A DNA stretch of 64,000 nucleotides from Prevotella sp. GTDB taxonomy: Bacteria > Bacteroidota > Bacteroidia > Bacteroidales > Bacteroidaceae. The notes beneath the pieces are model-generated. The model saw only the letters and a list, made by a program, of their open reading frames with translations. It had not been told where the DNA came from and ran no database searches. This document shows positions 1 to 6,957 of this stretch, one piece after another (the first letter of the stretch is position 1; each line of letters opens with the position of its first letter). A program made the position numbers and the translations under genes. The stretch covers positions 1-64,000 of the forward strand of contig JAFTFG010000020.1 of assembly GCA_017449675.1 (NCBI GenBank), in the 5' to 3' direction.

Positions 1-196
1 CCGCAAAATAGTTGCCTTCCATCGTCGTGACACCATCATCGGCAGCATTCTTAGGAAAACCACTCTGCCAGGCAGTATTACCACTTGCCGTCCGGAAGTT
101 GACTTCCAACGTAGGGTTAACCGTTACATCCTCCGCCCATACTGACATTACGCAGCAGAGCAGAACCAAAGTCAATAGGTAAAGTTTCTTTTGCAT
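1..196 (-). CDS. Secreted protein, N-terminal fragment
   Basis: This is the first 65 codons of a gene that runs off the left end of the window. It starts with a clear signal peptide: MQKK, then a hydrophobic stretch LLTLVLLCCVMSVWA, then AED. The mature part begins DVTVNPTLEVNFRTASGN and is rich in Gly, Asn and Asp, as in secreted carbohydrate-active proteins, but too little is present to name a family. The start codon lies 34 nt below an ECF-type promoter at 231-257, so it is probably co-regulated with the rest of the polysaccharide utilisation locus. Function is not assigned. Confidence 0.75.
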   Translation of the reverse strand, partial: MQKKLYLLTLVLLCCVMSVWAEDVTVNPTLEVNFRTASGNTAWQSGFPKNAADDGVTTMEGNYFA

Positions 197-230
197 AGTT
201 ATTGATGTTTTAATGAATATTTTCCTTGTG

Positions 231-257
231 ATACGAATAAAGCGACTGCTTTACGCA
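231..257 (-). promoter_or_regulatory. ECF-type promoter motif, copy 1
   Basis: Read on the minus strand this is TGCGTAA, 12 nt, ATTCGTAT. It is nearly identical to the copy at 2446-2472 and keeps the same 12-nt spacing as four further copies in this locus. It lies 34 nt upstream of the start codon at 196. That this is a sigma-factor promoter is inferred from its spacing and position. Confidence 0.65.
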
Positions 258-348
258 AGCAGCCGCTAAGCACTTTGAAAAGTTACATTATGTTAATAAC
301 GGCCAAGCAACAGACATAACTTTTGGATAAGTCAAAAATAATGTTTCT

Positions 349-480
349 TTACAATCCGTATTCGTTCTCATCGGCATCCTCAGAATAGACATTGGAGCCT
401 GCCGGACTTCCTGCCAGCAATTGGTAGTTCGTTTTAATTTCGATCACTTCCGCTTGCGGAGTCATATATTTTTTCTTCAT
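349..480 (-). CDS. 43-residue peptide, MKKKYMTPQAE type
   Basis: A short ORF, ATG to TAA, encoding 43 residues: MKKKYMTPQAEVIEIKTN, then a segment containing LLAGSPAGS, then a very acidic tail (SEDADENEYGL). Short proteins of the form MKKxYxxPxxEVxEI...LLAGS are common and uncharacterised in Bacteroidales, and this fits that pattern. No signal peptide is visible. It lies 14 nt after the stop of the twin-CBM gene, on the same strand and without its own promoter, so it is probably co-transcribed. The acidic tail and LLAGS motif might be a leader or secretion signal, but nothing shows this directly. Confidence 0.6.
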   Translation of the reverse strand: MKKKYMTPQAEVIEIKTNYQLLAGSPAGSNVYSEDADENEYGL

Positions 481-494
481 AATTCTATCCTCCT

Positions 495-2423
495 TTATTT
501 TATGATGACCTTCTTACCATTCACGATATACAATCCCTTCTTTGGATAGAGTACACGTTGCCCTTGCAAGTCAAAGTACGCATCTTCTTCTGATCCTACT
601 TTTATATTCTTAATGGCTGTTACATTATCATCACCAAAATTAATCTCCAAAAACTCACGTGATCCTCCCGCTGCAGTCAAGTAAGCACGATAGGCAGCGA
701 CCTTGCTTGAAGCCACAGTTTTACGGAAACCAACCTTACCACTATGATTGGTTAGAATATAGTGGCCTGTTCCTGGTTGGGTTTCTGCATATACACCTGT
801 CAAGGCACCAACTGTAGGTATTCCCGATACGATATCGCCACTCCGCACGAACTCATAGCCTTCTGCATTCTCAGCAGCATTAATCAAAACTGGAGTATTT
901 GCGGCAAGCGTTCCACCTATTACTTCTGTAGCAGTAACCTTATCGCCACTAGTATATGTCAAGGTGTAAACAGTTACACCACTTGGGATCGTAGAAGCAA
1001 AAGGAAGGCACAACGTTGCAGCACCAGCACTGGTTATCGGCAACTTGTAACTGTCCATGTCTTTGTATATAATTACCAACTGAGGTATCAAATCGTCATT
1101 GCTGATAGATGAACCGCCGTTGAAACTAACAGCAGAGGCACTTCCCTGTTCTTTAGTAAAGAAATCGCTAGAGCCTCCATCTACATTACTATCCATTTTC
1201 AAAAGAATAGAGAATGGACCACCATTCAAACTCCTTATATAAGATGTAATATCAATAAAGTTCTGCCACGCTTCAATTGTCGAATAGCCAGATGTCAGAC
1301 CACTATCAGAGATACGCTTGTTATAGTTACCATTAATCATAAAATATGCTATAGGACTTTCTGACAACGCTGATGTGATAGTACTTGAAGCAGCACTATA
1401 GTCAGTACCTGTAGATGTATTTTCATCGATGGTCAGTTCTATAGGATATATTTTGCAGATATTTCCCTGACTCGTCTTGTATGTGCGGGTTGTCAAACGA
1501 AGGAATGCACTCTTAACTTCCTTGCCTGCAACTGGGGTATAATTGAACGACATCAGTCCATAGAATAATTTTGCCGTTCCTTCATCATTTTGGTTCTTTA
1601 CTTCAAAATTGACGGTAGCACCAGCCTTGTTGCTTTGATCACTGCGCACCCATGTGTCTGCTGTAGAAGTACTGGTCGTAACACTTCGACCTGTGTAAGA
1701 TACAGCCTGATATTCCACTGTGAGGACAGGGAGAATATCTTCGTTATTAATAGCAGCACCACTATTAACAGTTGTATTCCACGTTACTCCTGTAGCATCT
1801 TTTGTGAAAATCTGAGATGCAGAATTTTGGTCTGTAGCCTTCGCTATGGCAATAGAAAATCTATTAGTACCTAAAGAACGTACATATTCCGTCAAGTCGA
1901 TAGTGTTTTGCCAAGCAGTAATAGTATGATAACTTGAATACTTACTGTCACTAATGTCATCTATTATAGCCATATTGTCACTTGCACCTTTCAGATCAAA
2001 AGTGGCAATGGGTGATTCTCCAACTGCTGCTACTATACCACCTTCTACATTTTCATAACCTACTTGGTCAGCGATAACATAGCCTTTAACACCATAGATT
2101 TTCATGGCAGCATTGCCACGCTTTACCCTAGTTGTCAATCGCAGTGTGGCACTTTTTACCTCGTAACCGTCATTGGGAGCCGTAAATTGGAACGACATAA
2201 CACCATAGAAATATGTTGAAGCATCTGTCTTTATTTCCATGAATTGTGTTGTCGTATTCTTAGTAGATTTATTATCCGAACGCACCCAGCAGTCGCCTGT
2301 CGGTTGTCCAGAATAAGTCGATTGTGCCCACGCACTCGTCCCTACCAAAGCAAGCAGGACGAGAACCATTGTTTTAAGGAGTTCCCTTGAGCAATTTGCG
2401 AAAAAATTTTGTTTCATTATCAT
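495..2423 (-). CDS. Secreted twin DNRLRE/CBM96-like protein with C-terminal tail domain
   Basis: A 642-residue exported protein. The signal peptide ends near residue 34 (TSAWAQ). Two homologous modules follow, about 35-235 and 245-455. Both carry DxWVRSD near their start, then FYGxMSF and EVKSAxLRLTTR, which is the pattern of DNRLRE/CBM96-type carbohydrate-binding modules. Residues 460-600 form a beta-rich domain. The last 40 residues (YFDLQGQRVLYPKKGLYIVN, then GKKVIIK) match the C-terminal tail of many Prevotella secreted proteins, possibly a type IX secretion signal. No catalytic domain is recognised, so it probably binds the PUL substrate at the cell surface. The start could also be the ATG two codons in, at 2417. 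It has its own ECF-type promoter at 2446-2472. Confidence 0.75.
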   Translation of the reverse strand: MIMKQNFFANCSRELLKTMVLVLLALVGTSAWAQSTYSGQPTGDCWVRSDNKSTKNTTTQFMEIKTDASTYFYGVMSFQFTAPNDGYEVKSATLRLTTRVKRGNAAMKIYGVKGYVIADQVGYENVEGGIVAAVGESPIATFDLKGASDNMAIIDDISDSKYSSYHTITAWQNTIDLTEYVRSLGTNRFSIAIAKATDQNSASQIFTKDATGVTWNTTVNSGAAINNEDILPVLTVEYQAVSYTGRSVTTSTSTADTWVRSDQSNKAGATVNFEVKNQNDEGTAKLFYGLMSFNYTPVAGKEVKSAFLRLTTRTYKTSQGNICKIYPIELTIDENTSTGTDYSAASSTITSALSESPIAYFMINGNYNKRISDSGLTSGYSTIEAWQNFIDITSYIRSLNGGPFSILLKMDSNVDGGSSDFFTKEQGSASAVSFNGGSSISNDDLIPQLVIIYKDMDSYKLPITSAGAATLCLPFASTIPSGVTVYTLTYTSGDKVTATEVIGGTLAANTPVLINAAENAEGYEFVRSGDIVSGIPTVGALTGVYAETQPGTGHYILTNHSGKVGFRKTVASSKVAAYRAYLTAAGGSREFLEINFGDDNVTAIKNIKVGSEEDAYFDLQGQRVLYPKKGLYIVNGKKVIIK

Positions 2424-2445
2424 TTCATTTTAAGTTTTCTTTGTG

Positions 2446-2472
2446 ATACGAATGGGAGAAGGAGATTACGCA
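2446..2472 (-). promoter_or_regulatory. ECF-type promoter motif, copy 2
   Basis: Minus-strand TGCGTAA, 12 nt, ATTCGTAT, placed 22 nt upstream of the twin-CBM start codon. Both boxes are identical to copy 1, and the homology continues into the leader (CACAA, G, AAAA). No TAnnTTTG element fits between the motif and the start codon, so the CGTAT box probably is the -10 element. Confidence 0.68.
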
Positions 2473-2485
2473 GGTAAAAATCAGG

Positions 2486-2507
2486 AAGGTGGGAAGAAAG
2501 CCTCACG
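2486..2507. repeat. 22-bp direct repeat, left copy, flanking the ATPase gene
   Basis: An exact 22-bp copy of 3866-3887, beginning AAGGTGGGAAGAAAGCC and ending TCACG. The right copy is half of the terminator of the neighbouring lyase operon. This left copy is an orphan half-hairpin upstream of the twin-CBM promoter. The pair brackets the ATPase gene and its promoter and looks like an insertion duplication. Confidence 0.8.
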
Positions 2508-2558
2508 CTGTTTTTTCTATTAAATAACCTTAAATATTACATATTTGTGATTCACAAT

Positions 2559-2590
2559 TTTGTAAAGTCACTGCTAAAACTTTATCTTTG
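2559..2590 (+). promoter_or_regulatory. Bacteroidetes housekeeping promoter of the ATPase gene
   Basis: TTTG at 2559-2562, 20 nt, then TATCTTTG at 2583-2590, a full match to the Bacteroidetes -33/-7 consensus. Transcription should start near 2597, which places the 22-bp repeat array almost entirely in the untranslated leader. Confidence 0.75.
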
Positions 2591-2675
2591 CAACTGAGAT
2601 TTGAACATTTCACAACTGAGATTTGAACATTCCGCAAACAAGATTTGAACATTTCGCAAACAACTTTCGAATATT
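2588..2675 (+). repeat. Four 22-bp tandem repeats in the ATPase leader
   Basis: Four units of 22 bp start at 2588, 2610, 2632 and 2654 and end exactly one base before the ATG. The shared core is GATTTGAACATT in units 1-3 and a diverged form (CTTTCGAATATT) in unit 4. Units 3 and 4 share CGCAAACAA. The array runs from the -7 element to the start codon. It could bind a repressor, shape the mRNA leader, or vary in copy number. Confidence 0.85.
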
Positions 2676-3863
2676 ATGGAGTATAGAAGGCAGCATTTTG
2701 CAGAAGTACTTGAGCGGATGAACGAGCCCCGCAGATTCATCCAAGTATTAGCAGGTCCCCGTCAAGTCGGCAAATCGACACTGATGGATCAGGTGCTGGC
2801 AGAATGCCAGTTGCCCCATTATCTGTATAATGCGGATGGGATTGACGAGAACGATACGGATTGGATCAGACGAATATGGGATAGTGTCCGGGCTCAAATG
2901 GATATTAAGCAACAGAAAGAGGCAGTTCTGATTATTGATGAAGTTCACAAGATTAAGCATTGGAGTGAGATTGTCAAACGAGAATGGGATGCTGACACCC
3001 GTACCCATCGACAATTGAAAGTATTCTTGTTAGGCTCATCACGCCTGATGTTGCGAAAAGGTCTAAAAGAGTCTTTAGCGGGTCGTTTCGAATTAATACG
3101 CTTAGGGCACTGGACATTACGGGAAATGGAGGATGCCTTTGGATGGACACTCGACGAATGGGTCTATTATGGAGGATATCCTGGCAGCGCCCCGCTTATA
3201 AAGGACATGCGTCGCTGGAGAAATTATGTCAAAGAGTCATTAGTGACTCCCGCAATAGATAAAGATGTCATACTGACATCTAATATTTATAAACCAGCAC
3301 TGATGAAGCAACTTTTTGTACTGGGATGCTCCTATTCTGCTGAACTGCTGTCGCTGACAAAGGCATTGGGACAATTGCAAGATGCGGGGAACGTAACAAC
3401 GCTGTCATCCTATCTTGATATTCTTGACCAGTGCAACTTGTTGACAGGACTGCAAAAATATGCGAATGATACCGCACGTCGTTATCAGTCTGTGCCTAAA
3501 TTCCAAGTATACAACAATGCCTTGCTGACTGCTTATAAAGGTAGAGGTTTTGATAAAGACCGCATTGACACACAGGTATGGGGTCGGTGGGTGGAATCCG
3601 CAGTGGGAACCTATCTTCTGGGAGAAGCAGAAGAAGTTGGCTACAAACTCTATTACTGGCGAGAGCGCTCTGATGAGGTCGATTATGTGATTGTCCGCCA
3701 AGGAGAAGTCATTGCATTGGAAGTGAAGAGCGGACGGCGTGGCATGAATAGCGGTCTTCCAAAATTCTGCGACAACTATCACCCTAAGCGTTCCCTTGTC
3801 ATCGGTACAGACGGCATACCCTTCGACGACTTTTTCCGAATGAATATAGAAGACTTATTTTAA
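2676..3863 (+). CDS. AAA ATPase with DUF4143 and nuclease-like C-terminus
   Basis: A 395-residue protein of the AAA_14/DUF4143 family that is widespread in Bacteroidetes and archaea. Walker A is GPRQVGKST (27-35) and Walker B is VLIIDEV (84-90). The middle region matches DUF4143. The C-terminus has a PD-(D/E)xK nuclease-like core, D336 followed by E349-V-K351 (IALEVKSG). The biological role of the family is not settled. It is the only gene on the plus strand between 1 and 26 kb, has a housekeeping promoter rather than the PUL promoter, and is bracketed by 22-bp direct repeats, so it is probably a later insertion with no role in glycan use. The stop codon overlaps the A-tract of the neighbour's terminator. 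Confidence 0.88.
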   Translation: MEYRRQHFAEVLERMNEPRRFIQVLAGPRQVGKSTLMDQVLAECQLPHYLYNADGIDENDTDWIRRIWDSVRAQMDIKQQKEAVLIIDEVHKIKHWSEIVKREWDADTRTHRQLKVFLLGSSRLMLRKGLKESLAGRFELIRLGHWTLREMEDAFGWTLDEWVYYGGYPGSAPLIKDMRRWRNYVKESLVTPAIDKDVILTSNIYKPALMKQLFVLGCSYSAELLSLTKALGQLQDAGNVTTLSSYLDILDQCNLLTGLQKYANDTARRYQSVPKFQVYNNALLTAYKGRGFDKDRIDTQVWGRWVESAVGTYLLGEAEEVGYKLYYWRERSDEVDYVIVRQGEVIALEVKSGRRGMNSGLPKFCDNYHPKRSLVIGTDGIPFDDFFRMNIEDLF

Positions 3864-3902
3864 AAAAGGTGGGAAGAAAGCCTCACGGCTGATCTCCCCA
3901 CC
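3862..3902 (-). terminator. Terminator of the SusC/SusD/lyase operon
   Basis: On the minus strand the stem GGTGGG pairs with CCCACC, with inner pairs TCT/AGA and AGCC/GGCT around a GTGA loop, followed by a run of T. It lies 24 nt after the stop of the lyase gene. Its right half and most of its T-tract lie within or beside the 22-bp repeat 3866-3887. Confidence 0.8.
3866..3887. repeat. 22-bp direct repeat, right copy
   Basis: Identical to 2486-2507 and starting 2 bp after the ATPase stop codon. The 15-nt core GAAAGCCTCACGGCT, which continues 3 nt past the repeat end, occurs again at 50153-50167 between purB and rluB, so the hairpin half is a dispersed motif in this genome. Confidence 0.8.
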
Positions 3903-3926
3903 ATCCAATTGCGTATTGGAAACGAA

Positions 3927-5333
3927 TTACTCCTGATAGAGCATCAGCGTACCCCAGCCTATCTGGTCAAAGGCACCAGAGTTACTACCGTAGCGGGCAT
4001 CACCTGCGCCACACTCCGGACGCTGCACCTCCGCATACTTCTTGACGAAGTAGTTACCGCTGGTATTCTTGTAGTGCTTATAGAATATCTCATAGCCCGG
4101 ACGCAGTTGACCACGATCCTTCTCACCAAAACCATTCTGCGTCTTACCAGCCTCGTGACTGGTATTGCTGCACCAAGGACCAGCCACTGTGAAGGGGATC
4201 TGGGCTACGGTATACAGCCAGTCACCACCCTGTACACCAGTACCACCGGAGATCGTGATATCTGCATGGGTTCCAGACTTCAGGTTGGCCATCGCATTAT
4301 ACTCCGCCATGCGCAACAAAGCATTGTCATTGCTAGTGAAATAGTCGAGCGTGGTATAGTCGGGGTTATCCTCATAGAGAGCCCATGCGGACTGTGCCAA
4401 ATGAGCGGCTACAACAATCGCCATGGTGGCGTGACCCTGGTCACGACCCGACTCCTGAGCCTGTGTTATCTTCTCTGTACCCTCTGGCGTTGTGATATCA
4501 TAGGTATACTGCTGGATGTTAGGCAGTGCTCCCAGACCATCCCCCGTCTTGGTAAAATAACCAGTAACATACTCGATGATTGCATCATTCTCCGTCAGGA
4601 TACCGATCTGCAGGTAAGAACAAAGATTCACCATATCCCAGTTCGACATATAATGCTTGGGAGAGCCACAGTTGGAAGAGCCGTGCAACTGCAGGAACTT
4701 ATAGTTCTTGTCTGCGAAGACATCCAGTATCCAGTTCTTGAACTCAGTGAACTCCGACTCAGACCAGCCACTATAGTCACGCAATTCCTCACCGGCCAGG
4801 GCAAAGGTAAAGCCCTGAGCACCGGCAGCCAAATAGAAATTGTTATCATTGGCAGTCACTTCCGTACAGGTAGCTACCCAGTCTTTCAAAATCTTCACGC
4901 CCTTCTCGGCATACTGTGTGTCACCAGTGAGTTGCCATAACAAGCCAAACTGATAGGCTGCGGCAGCATCGCGCATTGCGACACCATAGTTCTCCGTACC
5001 ATCAATCGTACCCTTGGGATCACCACGCACGATCTGTTTGGTAGCATGATTGGTCACACCATAGTCACCCATCACATACGGACTGTTCTTCAGAGCATTC
5101 CACTCCTCCTGTTGGGCTGCATTCAAAGAACCTGCGGCAATAGCGGCCTTTACTCTGGCGAAGTCTGCCGCACTATACAGTGCACAAGGGTGATTATAGG
5201 TCACCGTTACCTCTGGCTCGGGGACATAGCCCGACAGGTCTACTGTCCCGTATTCATTCTTCTGGCAGGAGGTGGTTGCGCCCATAGCGCAAACCACGAA
5301 ACCTGCAATCAGTATATTCTTGATCTTTTTCAT
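3927..5333 (-). CDS. Alginate-lyase-fold lipoprotein (polysaccharide lyase candidate)
   Basis: A 468-residue lipoprotein with lipobox GATTSC (Cys23). The body has the alpha/alpha-barrel pattern of the alginate_lyase superfamily. Signature segments are MSNWDM (229-234) and ESGRDQGHA (294-302). The same ETGRDQGHA block occurs in the N-terminal half of the gene at 23871-26219. Family members cleave uronic-acid polymers by beta-elimination and leave unsaturated ends, which the GH88 enzyme of this locus could remove. The exact CAZy family (for example PL38-like) cannot be fixed from the sequence alone. It is the fourth gene of the SusC operon, 26 nt after the glycan-binding protein, and is followed by the terminator. 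A surface location is inferred from the SusC/D context. Confidence 0.8.
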   Translation of the reverse strand: MKKIKNILIAGFVVCAMGATTSCQKNEYGTVDLSGYVPEPEVTVTYNHPCALYSAADFARVKAAIAAGSLNAAQQEEWNALKNSPYVMGDYGVTNHATKQIVRGDPKGTIDGTENYGVAMRDAAAAYQFGLLWQLTGDTQYAEKGVKILKDWVATCTEVTANDNNFYLAAGAQGFTFALAGEELRDYSGWSESEFTEFKNWILDVFADKNYKFLQLHGSSNCGSPKHYMSNWDMVNLCSYLQIGILTENDAIIEYVTGYFTKTGDGLGALPNIQQYTYDITTPEGTEKITQAQESGRDQGHATMAIVVAAHLAQSAWALYEDNPDYTTLDYFTSNDNALLRMAEYNAMANLKSGTHADITISGGTGVQGGDWLYTVAQIPFTVAGPWCSNTSHEAGKTQNGFGEKDRGQLRPGYEIFYKHYKNTSGNYFVKKYAEVQRPECGAGDARYGSNSGAFDQIGWGTLMLYQE

Positions 5334-5359
5334 ATTATTTCGATATTACGATATTGATA

Positions 5360-6922
5360 TTACTTAATCACCGTATAAGACTGCTTGTCGACCTCGGTAA
5401 CATACTTCTTCACATCATCCACACTCTTAAAGGTCTGGAACCAATAGAGGTTATAAGTAATCTGATGGTCAATGGTCTTGATATCAGCATACTTCAACTG
5501 GAAGGTGTTGAACGATATCGACTCGTTGGTCGGAGCCAAGCCGCCAGTACCGAACGCCTGCGTCGACAGGTCGTAGATGAAGACGTGAGAGCCGTCCTCA
5601 CACTTCAGGTCACCCATATACTTGTTATTGCCATTGGCAAGTGCCTTGAAGTCGGCGCCGCTCTCTGACTTACCGACGACATCGAAGTTCAGGTTACGTG
5701 CCGTCACGCCCTCACCACTGTAGAGATCCTTCACGTCATCCACCTTGATGGCGACAATCGGATAGTTACCGGCATGGAGGGTAGCAGGCAAATCATACCA
5801 CTTCAGGTCAGCACGCTGGTTGGTGGCATTCTGCTTGTAGGTCGTAATGGTCACATAACCATCATGCCACTCGTGAGAAGAACTGGTACCATTACCCGAC
5901 TGGGCTGCATTGTAGATACTGTAGTGATCCTTGTTATGGAAAGTCTCACGCAGCAGACCTACAGGAATGCTCAGTTTGATGGTACTGCTCTTACCTGTCT
6001 CCGGACATGTCGCAGTAATCGTCACGTCACCGAAGCCCTTGAAGGTCACGACACCGGCCTCAACAGTAGCGACCTCCTCATTGCTTGTTGTCCACTCTAT
6101 CAGACTAGACGTACAGTCAACAGGTGTCGTTGTGAAACTGAGTGCAAGTGTCTGCTCGTTGAGGGCACAGTAGTAGCCATTATCCACAGAGTAGGTCTGG
6201 TCAATAGCCACATCCTCAGGCTGCACGATACGCATCAGTGTCAGTTCTACGGAACCGGAAACACCTGAGCCATCCATAGCAGTACCTGTGATGGTAACGG
6301 TCTTAGTCGTATTACCTCCAGTACTGATTGCCGTCACGACACCCTTGTCGTCAACGGTTGCAGCCGACTCGTCGCTGGACGACCATGAAAGGGTGCGATA
6401 GGTAGCCGACTCGGGGCTGATCTCATAGTCGATGGTCACCTGATCACCTTCATAGACCTCAGTGGCAGAGGGTGTCAGCGTTATCTCCGTAGCCTGCTGC
6501 ATGTGGGCGGCGACCTTCACTTTCAGCGTACTCAGTACACCGGAACCGGCATACATACCGGTAGGAGCGACGGAGACAATAGAGTAGCCGAGACCTTTCT
6601 CACTGAGAGCCTCAATCTTTCCGTTATCGACAGTAGCCACCGTCTCATCACTGGATGTCCATACCACCTCATTGAAGGTAATATCCTCAGGAGTAAGCGT
6701 ATAGCCGAGTTGTACACTCTCCCCTACGATGAGCGGCAACACCTCTGCACCCGTATTATCCGTATAAATCAGTCGCTGCATATCAGCAGGCACATTCAGT
6801 GCTATCGCACTAGGGCAGTTGGCTGATGTCACGTTAGGGATACGCTCGTCATCGCTGCTGCAAGCCATCAACCCGCAGGCGACCAACGCTGCCGCAAATA
6901 TCTTATTTATCTTGGTAATCAT
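5360..6922 (-). CDS. Surface glycan-binding lipoprotein with Ig-like (Big_2) repeats
   Basis: A 520-residue lipoprotein (LMAC, Cys21) placed directly after SusD, the usual position of SusE/SusF-type surface glycan-binding proteins. Three Big_2-like Ig repeats can be seen at about 57-135, 137-230 and 232-315. Each has the pattern W(S/T)SS(D/N)E..ATV (WTSSDETVATV, WSSSDESAATV, WTTSNEEVATV). The C-terminal 200 residues (HEWHDGYVTI, LYWFQTFKSVDDV) resemble the glycan-binding end domains of Bacteroidetes SGBPs, possibly DUF4979. The Ig repeats probably act as a spacer that holds the binding domain away from the membrane. No enzyme motif is seen. Confidence 0.8.
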   Translation of the reverse strand: MITKINKIFAAALVACGLMACSSDDERIPNVTSANCPSAIALNVPADMQRLIYTDNTGAEVLPLIVGESVQLGYTLTPEDITFNEVVWTSSDETVATVDNGKIEALSEKGLGYSIVSVAPTGMYAGSGVLSTLKVKVAAHMQQATEITLTPSATEVYEGDQVTIDYEISPESATYRTLSWSSSDESAATVDDKGVVTAISTGGNTTKTVTITGTAMDGSGVSGSVELTLMRIVQPEDVAIDQTYSVDNGYYCALNEQTLALSFTTTPVDCTSSLIEWTTSNEEVATVEAGVVTFKGFGDVTITATCPETGKSSTIKLSIPVGLLRETFHNKDHYSIYNAAQSGNGTSSSHEWHDGYVTITTYKQNATNQRADLKWYDLPATLHAGNYPIVAIKVDDVKDLYSGEGVTARNLNFDVVGKSESGADFKALANGNNKYMGDLKCEDGSHVFIYDLSTQAFGTGGLAPTNESISFNTFQLKYADIKTIDHQITYNLYWFQTFKSVDDVKKYVTEVDKQSYTVIK

Positions 6923-6957
6923 AACTCTTAATCTTAATTCTTAACTCTTAACTGTTA

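Noticed and set aside
3909-4940. 343-codon plus-strand frame inside the lyase gene
   Set aside because: It is antisense to a well-supported lipoprotein gene, has no domain pattern, and shows the repetitive composition of a reverse-frame shadow.
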